A stretch of DNA of 42,416 nucleotides from Streptomyces sp. NRRL WC-3742 (GCF_000720635.1 NZ_JOCF01000094.1:1-42416); one strand, 5' to 3'. Positions 24,051 through 32,440 are shown, numbered from the stretch's first letter. Program-made: numbers and translations. Notes: a model not told the origin generated them from the sequence alone.

Positions 24051-24725
24051 CGGCCGGCGGGCAGGGCGGTGGCCGGTGCCGGTGCCCCGGCCGCCGCCCC
24101 GGCCGCCTCCCCCGCCCTGCGGGCGGGTGCCGCCGACGACCTGACCGGCCCCTGCGGGCCGGTGGCCGACTACCGCGCCTCGGACTGGTGGCGCACCACG
24201 ACCGAACCGCAGATCGCCCAGGCGGTCGCGGAGACGGCGACGGCCGAGCGCTGGCGGTGGCGCAACGACGTCAACACGCTCTGGCGCGGCGACACCCGCG
24301 AGAACGTGGAGGACATCTTCCAGTCCGGCTTCGTCCCCCGCGGCGAGCAGCTGATCCCGCTCGACCAGTACATCGTCAAGGGCGGTGGGCAGAACAGCGC
24401 CCACCTGAGCACCAGTTGCGCGATGTGGGTGGCGCAGAAGTTCGCGACCTACGGGGCCGCCAGGACGGGCTGGGTCTACGAGATCCACGCCCCCGGCGGC
24501 ATCGACGTCAACGCCACCGCCCGCGTCAACGACTACCAGTCCCCCTACCTGTGGAACAAGGAGATCGACTTTCCCGGCGGGGTCGAGGGCCGGTACCTCA
24601 AGGGCGCCTGCAAGTACCGCCTGACCTCCACCGATCCGGACACGAAGGTCAGCACCTTCGAGAACCTCGGCTGCAAGTCCAACGCCGGCTTCGCGCCGTA
24701 CAAGAGCGCGGCGGCCACCCTCTGA
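24030..24725 (+). CDS. secreted ADP-ribosyltransferase-like protein (scabin/pierisin type)
   Basis: This is about 231 aa from the GTG at 24030 (MDGGERRRPAGR), followed by an Ala-rich hydrophobic stretch ending ALRAGA|ADD, a weak but plausible signal peptide. The start is uncertain because it lies in a dispersed repeat. The mature domain has the arginine motif TLWRGDTRENVEDIFQSGF, the STS-type motif QNSAHLSTSC and the C-terminal IDFPGGVEGRYLKGACKY preceded by NKE with the presumed catalytic Glu. This order is that of DNA-targeting ADP-ribosyltransferases such as scabin and pierisin. Four cysteines suit an exported protein. It is a likely extracellular toxin-like enzyme; the target is not shown by the sequence. 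Confidence 0.8.
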   Translation: MDGGERRRPAGRAVAGAGAPAAAPAASPALRAGAADDLTGPCGPVADYRASDWWRTTTEPQIAQAVAETATAERWRWRNDVNTLWRGDTRENVEDIFQSGFVPRGEQLIPLDQYIVKGGGQNSAHLSTSCAMWVAQKFATYGAARTGWVYEIHAPGGIDVNATARVNDYQSPYLWNKEIDFPGGVEGRYLKGACKYRLTSTDPDTKVSTFENLGCKSNAGFAPYKSAAATL

Positions 24726-24744
24726 CGGGCACGCCCCCTGACGG

Positions 24745-24768
24745 GCCCGCCCCCGGCCGGGGGCGGGC
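24745..24768. terminator. palindromic terminator between convergent genes
   Basis: GCCCGCCCCCGG (24745-24756) is directly followed by its reverse complement (24757-24768). It starts 20 nt after the ADP-ribosyltransferase-like stop and is also downstream of the convergent MFS gene. Confidence 0.8.
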
Positions 24769-24857
24769 ACCCGCCGGCAGGAGGGCGGAGGGCGGAGGGC
24801 GGATGATGGGGAACGGCGGTGAGCGGGCTCAACGGCCGGGCTCCGTACGGGTGTTCA
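24766..24857. repeat. dispersed 3'-end element, copy B
   Basis: Contains GGGCACCCGCCGGCAGG, three GGCGGAG units, GATGGGGAACGGCGG, CTCAACG and CGGGTGTTCACCC. The TTCA again provides the minus-strand stop codon of the adjacent gene (MFS, 24855-24857). It is less complete than copies A and C because the right arm of the CACCCGCC hairpin is altered. Confidence 0.65.
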
Positions 24858-26306
24858 CCCGCGCCGCCGCACCAGTGCCCATGCCGGGAGCAGGGCCAGG
24901 GCCAGGACGCCCGCGGCGAGGGCGTAGGCGGTGCGGAAGCCGGAGGGGGCGGTGCCCGCGGCGCCGAGGGTGGCGGAGATCAGGGCGGTGCCGATCGAGG
25001 CCCAGAGCTGGGAGTTGATGCTCAGCGCGGTGGTGGCGGCGGCGATCCTGTCCTTGGGCAGGTGGCGGGTGGCGGTGGTCATGGTCGGCATGAGCACCAT
25101 CCCGGCGCCGACGCCCATGGCCATCGCCGCCGCGACCACCCGCCAGGCGGGCACGCCGGCCTGGCCGGTCTGCAGGGCGGTCAGCGCCATGCCGAGGGCG
25201 CCCAGGGCCACGCCGGGCGGGACGAGGCGGCGGGGCCCGATGGCGTCGATGCGCCGCGAGGCGATCTGCATGGACACCCCGACGGCGAGGCCGACGGGCG
25301 CGCCGAGCAGTCCGGCCGCCATGGCGCCGTGGCCGCGTACCTGCTGCCAGTACAGCGGGGCGAGCAGCATCGAGCCGAAGTAGCCGCAGGTGAACAGGGC
25401 CAGGGTGGCGACGGATGCGGCGAACGTGCGGTCGCGCAACAGGCGCAGGTCGAGCAGGGGTTGACGGATCGTCAGGGAGCGGTGCGTCCATCCGGCGACC
25501 AGGAGCGCGCCGGCGGCGGCGGGCGGCCAGGCGGGGTGCTCGCCGGCGAGGGCGTAGAGCAGCAGGGCCAGGCCGGGTGAGAGCATCAGCAGTCCGGGCA
25601 CGTCCAGCTTCGGCGCGTGCGCGGTGTCCCCCGCCCTCGGCGCGTCCGGGGTGAGCAGGCGCGAGGCAAGGGCCAGGGCGAGCAGTCCGACGGGCAGGTT
25701 GACCAGGAACATCCAGCGCCAGGAGAGGGTGTCGAGCAGCCATCCGCCCAGGACGGGTCCGGCGACGGGGCCGACCAGGACGGGCAGTCCGAGCAGCGCC
25801 ATGGCCCGTCCCATCCCGGTGCGGTCGGCGGCGCGCATCACCGTCGTCATGCCGACGGGCATCAGCAGGCCCCCGCCCAGGCCCTGCAGGGCACGGAAGG
25901 CGATCAGGGCGCTGACGTCCCAGGCGCAGGCCGCCAGCAGCGAGCCGGCCGTGAAGAGGGCGAGGGCCAGGAGGTAGGTGCGTTTGGCGCCGATGCGTGC
26001 CATCGCCCAGGCGGCGGCGGGGATCACGGCGGCCAGGGCGAGGGTGTAGGCGGTGGTGGCCCACTGGACGGTGGCGACGGGGGCGTGGAAGACCTCGGTG
26101 AGGCGGCGCAGCGCGACGTTGACGATCGTCGTGTCGAGGACGGAGAGCATGGAGCCGGTGACGACGACGGCGACGGTGCGTCCCACGGCGGAGCTCCGCT
26201 GCGGCGGCGGTGTGACGGCGGTGGCGGTGGCGGTGGTGGCGGTGGCGGTGGCGGTGGCGGTGGCGGTGGCCGGTCGGGTGGCGGGTCGGAGGGTCACGGG
26301 GTTCAC
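24855..26306 (-). CDS. MFS multidrug exporter (DHA2 family)
   Basis: This encodes 483 aa from the GTG at 26306, overlapping the upstream stop (GTGA). An N-terminal low-complexity run of alternating Ala-Thr (residues about 10-30) is coded by GGTGGC-type hexamers. About 14 hydrophobic segments follow. DHA2 hallmarks are SMLSVLDTTIVNVALRRL (motif D1), ARIGAKRTYLLALALFTAGS (motif A), ALQGLGGGLLMPVGMTTV (motif B) and VLVGPVAGPVLGGWLLD (motif C, antiporter). It is a proton-driven drug efflux pump. It is the second gene of the FMN reductase / MFS operon, divergent from a TetR regulator. Confidence 0.93.
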   Translation of the reverse strand: MNPVTLRPATRPATATATATATATTATATAVTPPPQRSSAVGRTVAVVVTGSMLSVLDTTIVNVALRRLTEVFHAPVATVQWATTAYTLALAAVIPAAAWAMARIGAKRTYLLALALFTAGSLLAACAWDVSALIAFRALQGLGGGLLMPVGMTTVMRAADRTGMGRAMALLGLPVLVGPVAGPVLGGWLLDTLSWRWMFLVNLPVGLLALALASRLLTPDAPRAGDTAHAPKLDVPGLLMLSPGLALLLYALAGEHPAWPPAAAGALLVAGWTHRSLTIRQPLLDLRLLRDRTFAASVATLALFTCGYFGSMLLAPLYWQQVRGHGAMAAGLLGAPVGLAVGVSMQIASRRIDAIGPRRLVPPGVALGALGMALTALQTGQAGVPAWRVVAAAMAMGVGAGMVLMPTMTTATRHLPKDRIAAATTALSINSQLWASIGTALISATLGAAGTAPSGFRTAYALAAGVLALALLPAWALVRRRG

Positions 26307-27076
26307 GCCCCGTAGGGGTGCTGGGTGCGGGCGGTGCGCAGGGCGCGGGCCCACCAGTGGAGTTGGCCGAGCATGCCCTTGGCGGCGCCTTCGCTGACGG
26401 CGGTGTCCCGGGGTTCGCCGTCGGGGCCGATGCCGGACCAGGGGCCGTGCAGGCTGACCGAGTCGCGCATGGTGACGGCGTGCAACTCGGCGAAGACCAG
26501 GCGCAGTTGCTCGACGGCGCGCAGGCCGCCGCCGAGGCCGCCGTAGGAGACGAAGCCGACGGGCTTGGCCTGCCACTGTTCGCGGTGCCAGTCGATGAGG
26601 TTCTTCAGGGCGGCGGGGAAGCTGTGGTTGTACTCGGGGGTGACGACGACGAAGGCGTCGGCGCGGGCGAGTCGGGGGCTGACGGCGGCCAGGGCGGCGG
26701 CGGCCTGCGGGGTGGGGGCGCCGCCCCAGTCGGGCATGGCCAGGGGCAGGTCGACGCCGGCGAGGTCGATGACGTCGAGGTGCAGGTCGGGGGCGTGGGT
26801 CCCGGCGGTCTTGAGGAACCAGTCGGTGACGGTGGGGCCGAGGCGTCCTTCGCGGACGCTGCCCACGATCACGGCGACGCGCAGGGCAGCGGCGGCAGCG
26901 GTGGCGGCGGCGTCCGTGGTGGCGGCGGTGGCAGCAGCGTCCGTGGTGTCGGCGTCGGTGGTGGTGGCGGTGGCGGTGGTGTCGGCGTCGGTGGTGGTGG
27001 CGGTGGTGTCGGCGTCGGTGGTGGTGGCGGTGGTGTCGGCGTCGGTGGTGGTGGCGGTGGCGGTGGTGTCGGGCAT
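26303..27076 (-). CDS. NADPH-dependent FMN reductase
   Basis: This encodes 257 aa from the ATG at 27076. Residues 1-65 are a Thr/Ala/Asp repeat region (MPDTTATATTTDADTT, with TTTDADTTA recurring four times). The flavodoxin-like domain begins at LRVAVIVGSVREGRLGPTV (phosphate loop GSxRxxR) and contains FVVVTPEYNHSFPAALKNLI and PVGFVSYGGLGGGLRAVEQL, all typical of FMN_red/chromate-reductase proteins. The repeat extension is unusual for the family, whose members are normally about 180-200 aa. It is coupled to the MFS gene and divergent from TetR, suggesting a quinone or xenobiotic response. Confidence 0.9.
   Translation of the reverse strand: MPDTTATATTTDADTTATTTDADTTATTTDADTTATATTTDADTTDAAATAATTDAAATAAAAALRVAVIVGSVREGRLGPTVTDWFLKTAGTHAPDLHLDVIDLAGVDLPLAMPDWGGAPTPQAAAALAAVSPRLARADAFVVVTPEYNHSFPAALKNLIDWHREQWQAKPVGFVSYGGLGGGLRAVEQLRLVFAELHAVTMRDSVSLHGPWSGIGPDGEPRDTAVSEGAAKGMLGQLHWWARALRTARTQHPYGA
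26946..27070. repeat. coding tandem repeats (27-bp type)
   Basis: Repeats based on GGTGTCGGCGTCGGTGGTGG and a short GGTGGCGGT spacer occur four times in the 5' end of the FMN reductase gene. A related GGTGGC hexamer run (about 26217-26274) lies at the 5' end of the MFS gene. Both expansions are in frame. Confidence 0.75.
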
Positions 27077-27133
27077 GGCGGATTCCCCTCCTGCGGCGGT
27101 CGGCCGGTGGTCCCGGCCGCTCCTCCGGTAAAG

Positions 27134-27170
27134 TACAACGTGCGTTGTAAAAAGTGCAACGCTCGTTGTA
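27134..27170. promoter_or_regulatory. two TetR-type operators
   Basis: TACAACGTGCGTTGTA (27134-27149, palindromic) and TGCAACGCTCGTTGTA (27155-27170) have centres 21 bp apart. They lie between the divergent FMN reductase and TetR genes and probably bind the TetR protein, repressing both directions. Confidence 0.82.
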
Positions 27171-27190
27171 ATTCTTGAGAGGGGTTCACG

Positions 27191-27859
27191 GTGAGCAGCA
27201 GCAACGAGGCCGCCGGGCTGTCGCCGCGCGCGCTGGCCAGGCGGACGGCGATCGCGAGCGCCTCCTGCGCCGTCTTCGGCCGCGAGGGCTACGCGCGCGC
27301 CTCCGTCGACGCGCTGGCCGCGGCGGCGGGCGTCTCCACCCGCACGCTCTACAACCACTTCCCCGGCGGCAAGGCCGAGCTGTTCCGTACGGTGGTGTCG
27401 TGGACCTCCGGCGAGGTGCGCGACGCCCAGATCGCCCGCCTGGGCGCCCTGCTGGACACCGAGCACCCGCCGGCGCCGCAGGACCTGGAGCGCGACCTGG
27501 TCGCCCTGGCGCGGGCCTTCGTCGCGCTGATGGCCGAGCACCCGGACCACTTCGCGCTGGTGCGCCACATCCACGCCGAGGCCGACCACGTGCCGCAGGA
27601 GGTGCTGCAGGCGTGGCGCGAGGCCGGACCGGGCCCGGTGGGGCGCGCGCTCGCCCAGGCGATGGCCGCCCTGGCCGGCGCCGGGCTGCTCGACGTGCAC
27701 GGGGACGCGGCGCTGGCGGCGGCGCACTTCATGGCGCTGACCTCGCACTCGATCGTGCAGCTGACGCACTACGGGGTGCTGGCACTGCCCGAGGAGGAGA
27801 CGCGGCGCCAGATCACCGGCGGCGTGGCGGCGTTCCTGCGGGCCTACCGGGCCGCCTGA
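27191..27859 (+). CDS. TetR-family repressor
   Basis: This encodes 222 aa from the GTG at 27191, with GAGAGGGG upstream. The N-terminal helix-turn-helix is typical: TAIASASCAVFGREGYARAS, then VDALAAAAGVSTRTLYNHFP and GKAELFRTVV. The C-terminal ligand domain is helical (FVALMAEHPDHFALVRHIH, AHFMALTSHSIVQLTHYG), similar to the AefR-like/TetR_C_33 group. It sits behind two clear operators and diverges from the FMN reductase / MFS exporter operon, which it very likely represses until a drug or quinone-like ligand binds. Confidence 0.92.
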   Translation: MSSSNEAAGLSPRALARRTAIASASCAVFGREGYARASVDALAAAAGVSTRTLYNHFPGGKAELFRTVVSWTSGEVRDAQIARLGALLDTEHPPAPQDLERDLVALARAFVALMAEHPDHFALVRHIHAEADHVPQEVLQAWREAGPGPVGRALAQAMAALAGAGLLDVHGDAALAAAHFMALTSHSIVQLTHYGVLALPEEETRRQITGGVAAFLRAYRAA

Positions 27860-28054
27860 CGGGCCGCGGGCGGGCCGTACAACCGGGTGCGGGCCGCGGG
27901 CGTACGGCCGGGCCGGGGCGGGGCGGCGCGTTTGACCCGCCCCGGCGGCGGGCGCAGATTGGCAACAGGGGCATCGCGCCTCATCGCGCCTCCTCGACCG
28001 CGCCCCCTTCGGCCCAGGTCACCGCCACGCGGCGGCGACGGAAGGGAGCCGGTC

Positions 28055-28351
28055 ATGAACGTCCTGATCACCTGCCTGGGAACCGTCCAGGGCCCGCGCC
28101 TGCTCGACGGGCGCACCGGCGACGGGTCGGTGGGCCTGGCCCCGCACTCCGGCGAGCCGTTCAGCGGGACGCGGTGGCAGATGAACGGCGGCTTCGAGGG
28201 CGTCGTCACCCTGGTCTGCCAGGGCGACGCCCCGGGCAACCGCTTCCTCGACGGGCGCACCGGCGACGGCACGGTGGGCCTGGCGCCCACCACCGACCCG
28301 CCGTTCACCGGCACGCGCTGGAAGGTCGGGGTGCCGATCGACGACTCCTGA
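28055..28351 (+). CDS. small two-repeat beta-trefoil-like protein
   Basis: This encodes 98 aa from the ATG at 28055, with GAAGGGAG upstream. Two tandem repeats of about 45 residues share FLDGRTGDG-T/S-VGLAP, a Pro-Phe, and (S/T)GTRW (LLDGRTGDGSVGLAP at 16-30, FLDGRTGDGTVGLAP at 64-78). The spacing and G-x-x-LDGRT pattern recall single lobes of beta-trefoil or ricin-like lectins. It has no signal peptide and is therefore probably intracellular. The ligand is unknown. Confidence 0.72.
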   Translation: MNVLITCLGTVQGPRLLDGRTGDGSVGLAPHSGEPFSGTRWQMNGGFEGVVTLVCQGDAPGNRFLDGRTGDGTVGLAPTTDPPFTGTRWKVGVPIDDS

Positions 28352-28452
28352 GCGCCTGACGGCCTGCGGGTGCTGCGAGTGCTGCGGGCTACGGCCTGCG
28401 GGCGCTGCGACCTGCGGGCCTTGGGGGCGGCGGCGTGTGGAAGTCTTGCCAG

Positions 28453-29544
28453 GTGAACGATGCCCTCACCGCCGCCCTGCAGCGCGCCGCCGGCCACCAG
28501 CGCCGCTTCGAAGCGCACTTCGCCGCGTACTTCGACTCCCTGACCGACCCCGCCGGCGGCGCCCTGCAGACCCCGCCGTACGGCGCGTTCCCCGCCCGCG
28601 CGCTCGACCTGGTGCGCGAGCTGTCGCTGCGCGGCGGCAAGCGCCTGCGGGTGGTGCTGCTGCACGAGGCCGCCGCCCTGGTCACCGGCGAGGAGGTGAG
28701 CGGGCTTCAGGAGGCCGCCGTCGCCATCGAACTGCTGCAGACCCACGGCCTGATCCACGACGACATCATCGACGACGCACCCGTGCGCCGCGCCGGCCCC
28801 TCCACCTACTACGCCTACCGCGACCAGTTCCCCGACCGCCCCGACACCGCCCTGGCCCTGGCCGTCCTCGCCGGCGACCTGGCGGCCTTCCTGTCGGTGC
28901 GCGTCCTGCTCACCGCCGCCCTGCCGCCCGCCTGCGCCCTGGAGATGGCCGCCGTCCACGCCGACGCCGCGGCCGCCACCGTGACCGGGCAGATCCTCGA
29001 CCTGGAACGCGACTTCCACCCCGACCCCGACCTCGAACTCCTGCACACTGTCACCGAGTTCAAGTCCACCCGCTACTCCGTCCTCGCCCCGCTGCGCCTG
29101 GGCCTGCTCGCCGCCGGCGCCGACCCCGCCGAGCACGACGGCGAACTGCGCGCCTACGCCACCGCCCTGGGCACCGCCAACCAGATCCACGACGACCGGC
29201 TCGACCTGTTCGGCGACCCGGCCCGCCTGGGCAAGCCCTGCGGCTCCGACCTGCGCGCCGGCCGGCGCAGCTACGCCGTACGCGCCCTGCTCGCCGCCGC
29301 GAACCCGGCCGAACGCGCCGTCCTGGACGCCGCGTTGGCGGACCCGGCCTTCGACGGGGACACCCTGGAACGCGTCCGCCGCATCGCCCGCACCCACGAC
29401 ATCGACCGGACCCTGCGGGACGACGCCCGCCGCCACGCCCACCGGGCTGCGCGCCAGGCCGCCGCGTGGCGGGGCCGCTGGCGGCAGGAGGCGGTGGCGT
29501 TCTTCGAGCACCTGCCCGCCTGGAGCGTGGCCCGCGACCACTGA
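28453..29544 (+). CDS. polyprenyl synthetase (trans-isoprenyl diphosphate synthase)
   Basis: This encodes 363 aa from the GTG at 28453 (MNDALTAALQRAAGHQ), with a weak upstream site. Isoprenyl diphosphate synthase motifs are LRGGKRLRVVLLHEAA, the first aspartate-rich motif LIHDDIIDDAPVRRAGPS (HDDIIDD), the lysine in FKSTRYSVLAPLRLG, and the second aspartate-rich motif NQIHDDRLDLFGD (DDRLD). It condenses IPP with allylic diphosphates. Chain length cannot be told safely. No terpene cyclase lies adjacent, so it may serve quinone, carotenoid or a distant terpene pathway. It ends directly at a terminator. Confidence 0.92.
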   Translation: MNDALTAALQRAAGHQRRFEAHFAAYFDSLTDPAGGALQTPPYGAFPARALDLVRELSLRGGKRLRVVLLHEAAALVTGEEVSGLQEAAVAIELLQTHGLIHDDIIDDAPVRRAGPSTYYAYRDQFPDRPDTALALAVLAGDLAAFLSVRVLLTAALPPACALEMAAVHADAAAATVTGQILDLERDFHPDPDLELLHTVTEFKSTRYSVLAPLRLGLLAAGADPAEHDGELRAYATALGTANQIHDDRLDLFGDPARLGKPCGSDLRAGRRSYAVRALLAAANPAERAVLDAALADPAFDGDTLERVRRIARTHDIDRTLRDDARRHAHRAARQAAAWRGRWRQEAVAFFEHLPAWSVARDH

Positions 29545-29572
29545 CCGTCACCGGCACCGGCACCGGTGACGG
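29545..29572 (+). terminator. hairpin after the polyprenyl synthase gene
   Basis: CCGTCACCGG (29545-29554) pairs with CCGGTGACGG (29563-29572) around CACCGGCA. It starts immediately after the stop codon. Confidence 0.78.
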
Positions 29573-30144
29573 TGACGGCGGTGGCGGCGGGCGGGCCCGG
29601 CCGCGTCAGGTGGCGGCGGGCAGGTGCGCCAGGAGCGCGGGCGGCGGCAACGCGGGGCTGCCGGGACTGTCCGGGCAACGGTGCTCCACAGCTCGAGGGT
29701 CGAGGCAACAGGTCGTCATCCGGACGGCAGGCCCCGGGAGTTCCGGCGCACGACAGCCCGCCCCGAGCCCCGCTCGCACCCGAACCACCCCCACGGGGGC
29801 CCCGCATCACCCCACCCGCGCGGCGACACCGCCGGGCCGGCGCCCTTGGCGGCCTGCACGTCGGGGCGCCCCGCCAACCTCTGGGGGCCTCGCCGCCGGC
29901 GCCGGTCCCACTGCCGTGTACCGCTGTTGCGTGTCTGCGGCAGGTCCACCGGGCGACAAACTCGTTCGGGGGTCCCGCTCGTGCGCTGCCTGCCCGGCAG
30001 CGCGGGGGAGGTGCCGAAGGCGCAGTCGGCGGCCACCGTCGAGCCGCCGGGCCGGGTCGGCGCCGGCGGGCAGCGGATGGACGCCGGTCCCGACCCCCAC
30101 GGCGACCAGGTCCGGCGGCACCGGCCCGCGCCCGCCGGCTCCCG
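29573..30144. other. 570-bp region without a recognised gene
   Basis: Several long open frames exist, but their translations are Arg/Pro/Gly-rich without domains or ribosome sites. It may be decayed sequence next to the truncated aldo/keto reductase. Confidence 0.5.
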
Positions 30145-30425
30145 TCAGCGGCGGGCCTCGATCCGCAGGCCGCCCGTGGTCACCTGGCGGATGGGCTCGC
30201 CCGCCAGCAGGTCGTGCGGCTGGCCCAGGGTGATCGCGCCCGCCGCGTCGAGCCGGGCCACTTGGGCGTCCGTCAGCTCGAGCGCCAGGGCGCCCAGGTT
30301 GTCCTCCAGCTGGGCGGGGGTGCGGGCGCCGAGCAGCGTGCTCGTCACGCCCGGCTTCCCCAGCGTCCAGGCCAGCGCCACCTGGGCCGCAGTGTGCCCC
30401 AGCTCGCCCGGCGGCGGGGCGAACC
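30145..30425 (-). pseudogene. C-terminal remnant of an aldo/keto reductase
   Basis: About 93 residues match the AKR C-terminus: GHTAAQVALAWTLGKPGVTS, TLLGARTPAQLEDNLGALAL, DAQVARLDAAG and a final TTGGLRIEARR. The N-terminal two thirds, with the Asp-Tyr-Lys-His tetrad, are missing. Upstream (higher coordinates) the frame runs into the promoter of the HAD gene. It is therefore truncated, with the junction near 30425-30460, and is probably non-functional. Confidence 0.78.
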
Positions 30426-30469
30426 GGGGCAGGCGGCGTCCCGGCTCGCTGGGCGTTGACCCGTCGTTT

Positions 30470-30498
30470 CGTGAGGACGCGGAAAGGACGTCCTCACG
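30470..30498. promoter_or_regulatory. inverted repeat before the HAD gene
   Basis: CGTGAGGACG (30470-30479) and CGTCCTCACG (30489-30498) form perfect 10-bp arms around 9 bp, ending 16 bp before the ATG at 30515. A role as operator or 5' hairpin is possible. Confidence 0.6.
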
Positions 30499-30514
30499 CC
30501 GATAGGCTGCGGAC

Positions 30515-31174
30515 ATGATTCGCGCTGTGGTGTTCGATGTCGGTGAGTGCCTGGTCGACGAGACCCGGGAGTACGGTACCTGGGCCGACTGGCTCGGGGT
30601 GCCCAGGCACACCTTCGTGGCGCAGTTCGGCGCGACGATCGCGCGCGGGCTCGACTACCGGGAGACGTTCCAGGTCTTCAGGCCCGGCTTCGACCTGTAC
30701 GAGGAGCGCGAGAAGCGGGCGGCCGCGGGGCGGCCCGAGACGTTCGGCGAGGACGACCTCTACCCCGACGTCCGGGACGCCTTCGCCCGGCTGCGCGCGG
30801 ACGGCCTGTGGCTGGCGGTCGCCGGGAACCAGACGGTGCGGGCCGGCGCCATCCTGCGTGAACTGTTCACCGGTGACGTCGACTTGATCGCCACCTCCGA
30901 CGACTGGGGTGCCAGCAAACCGGACCCGGCGTTCTTCACCCGCCTCGCCGAGGCCGTACCGGCCGCGCCGCACGAGATCCTCTACGTCGGCGACCGGCTC
31001 GACAACGACGTCCTGCCCGCCGCCCGCTCCGGGATGCGCACGGCCCTGATCCGTCGCGGGCCGTGGGGCTGGATCCAGCAGCACGACCCGGCCGCCGGGC
31101 AGGCGACGATGCGCATCGACTCACTGGTGGAACTGCCGAAGCTGATCGCCGAGTTCAACGCTGCAGCGAGTTGA
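30515..31174 (+). CDS. HAD-superfamily hydrolase
   Basis: This encodes 219 aa from the ATG at 30515 (MIRAVVFDVGECLVDE). HAD motif I is FDVGECLVD, with Gly at the usual second Asp. Motif II region is LAVAGNQT, motif III is the Lys in GASKPDPAFF, and motif IV is ILYVGDRLDNDVLPA. The cap helices lie between residues about 20 and 95. It is probably a small-molecule phosphatase or dehalogenase-like enzyme; loss of the second Asp would weaken classical phosphatase chemistry. It is tail-to-tail with the XRE-type regulator, overlapping by 20 bp. Confidence 0.88.
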   Translation: MIRAVVFDVGECLVDETREYGTWADWLGVPRHTFVAQFGATIARGLDYRETFQVFRPGFDLYEEREKRAAAGRPETFGEDDLYPDVRDAFARLRADGLWLAVAGNQTVRAGAILRELFTGDVDLIATSDDWGASKPDPAFFTRLAEAVPAAPHEILYVGDRLDNDVLPAARSGMRTALIRRGPWGWIQQHDPAAGQATMRIDSLVELPKLIAEFNAAAS

Positions 31175-32417
31175 GCGTCGCCGACCAGGAGTACAGCCGG
31201 TCGTCCACGGCCCGCACCACCGCCGTGTCCTGCCACTGGGCGAGCGCCCGGCGGGCTTCGCGCACCCGGTCCATGCCGGTGGCGTACCAGGTGGCCGCGA
31301 GCTGGTCGAGGGCCTGCTCCAGGAGCGCGCACGCCTGCTCGGGGCGCATGGCCGCCGCCTCGACGGCGGCCAGGTCGCCGAGTACGACGACACGCTGCTT
31401 GCCGTCGGTCTGCGGCAGTTCGGCGAGCACCTGTTCCAAGGTCGTGCGCGCCTGGGGGATGAGCCCGGCGGTCAGTTCCGTGTTTCCGCGAAAGGCCCGC
31501 AGCCGCGCGGCCGAGAACCAGGTGAACCACTCGGGCGCCGGTGTGGTGCCGCCGGCCGCGAGCACGTCCTCGGCGTGCCGCAGGAGGGCCAGCGCGCCGC
31601 GCTGGTCGCCGTTGCGGGTGAGGCATTCGGCCTCGACCGCGTCCAGCCAGGCGAGTACCTCGCCCGCGACGGCGGGAGCCCTGCGGGTGTACGCCCGGGC
31701 GGCCTGCATCCGCTCGCGGGCCTCCGGCAGGCGCCCGGCCCAGCCCGGGACGAACGCACTGTGGGCGAGGATGGCGGCGCCGAGCAGGCTGTCGCCCGCT
31801 TCGCCCGCCGCCTGCAGTGCGCACACGAGCGTCGTATCGGCGCTGTCCGGCTGCCGCAGGTCGAAGAACTCGATCCGCGCCAGGAGGAGAAGCGACTCGG
31901 CGAGAGCGGCGGCGAGGACGTGCCGCGCCACGCCGGACGTCTCGCCGAGGAGCGCGCTGCCGAGCGCGGCATGCTCGGTCACCGCCCGGTGGAGGGTGGC
32001 GGGGGCGACGGAGAGGTAGAGGCGCCGGTGGGCCTCGGTGACGACGGCGTAGTCCGCGCCGACCGTTCCGGGCTGGGCCCCGGCGACGCCGTGGGGTCGC
32101 GGCAGTGAACCACGCAGCGTCACCGGGACGGCGGGCGCCGGCACGGGAAGGGCATGCGGGGCGCTTTGCGATCTGTCCCAGGGAGGGCGGAAGCCGAGGC
32201 TCTCGACCGGCAGGTGGAGTACGTGGACGAGGAGGCGCTGGCTGTCCTCACCCGGCCATGGCGGGGCGTCGGACTCCCAGCGGCGGATCTGGCGGACGCC
32301 GACCTCGAATCCGCGCAGGCCGAGCTGGCGTGCCGCTTTAGTGAGGGCGTCAGCGAGGGCCTGCTGCGTGGTGTAGCCGGCGGCCTGACGGGCCGCCTTG
32401 AGCGCGATGTTGGGCAT
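31155..32417 (-). CDS. XRE-type regulator with TPR-like C-terminus
   Basis: This encodes 420 aa from the ATG at 32417, with GGAGGACC upstream. The N-terminus is a helix-turn-helix (MPNIALKAARQAAGYTTQQA, LADALTKAARQLG, VGVRQIRRWES), followed after a Pro-rich linker by about 300 residues of helical repeats (VTEHAALGSALLGETSGVAR, LLLLARIEFFDLRQ, AILAHSAFVPGWAGRLPEAR, LAWLDAVEAECLTRNGDQRG). This architecture is common in Streptomyces regulators that pair with HATPase_c proteins. It diverges from the HATPase_c gene at 32682 that heads the nucleotide operon and may control it. Confidence 0.85.
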   Translation of the reverse strand: MPNIALKAARQAAGYTTQQALADALTKAARQLGLRGFEVGVRQIRRWESDAPPWPGEDSQRLLVHVLHLPVESLGFRPPWDRSQSAPHALPVPAPAVPVTLRGSLPRPHGVAGAQPGTVGADYAVVTEAHRRLYLSVAPATLHRAVTEHAALGSALLGETSGVARHVLAAALAESLLLLARIEFFDLRQPDSADTTLVCALQAAGEAGDSLLGAAILAHSAFVPGWAGRLPEARERMQAARAYTRRAPAVAGEVLAWLDAVEAECLTRNGDQRGALALLRHAEDVLAAGGTTPAPEWFTWFSAARLRAFRGNTELTAGLIPQARTTLEQVLAELPQTDGKQRVVVLGDLAAVEAAAMRPEQACALLEQALDQLAATWYATGMDRVREARRALAQWQDTAVVRAVDDRLYSWSATLNSLQR

Positions 32418-32440
32418 ACGGTCCTCCGCGCGAGCCGATG

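Noticed and set aside
26215..27070. Regular repeats considered as a CRISPR array
   Set aside because: Repeats lie in frame inside two genes, units are contiguous without unique spacers, and no cas gene is present.
29566..30459. Long plus-strand frames between the polyprenyl synthase and HAD genes
   Set aside because: The translations are Arg/Pro-rich without domains, and the frames run antisense through the clear AKR C-terminal remnant.
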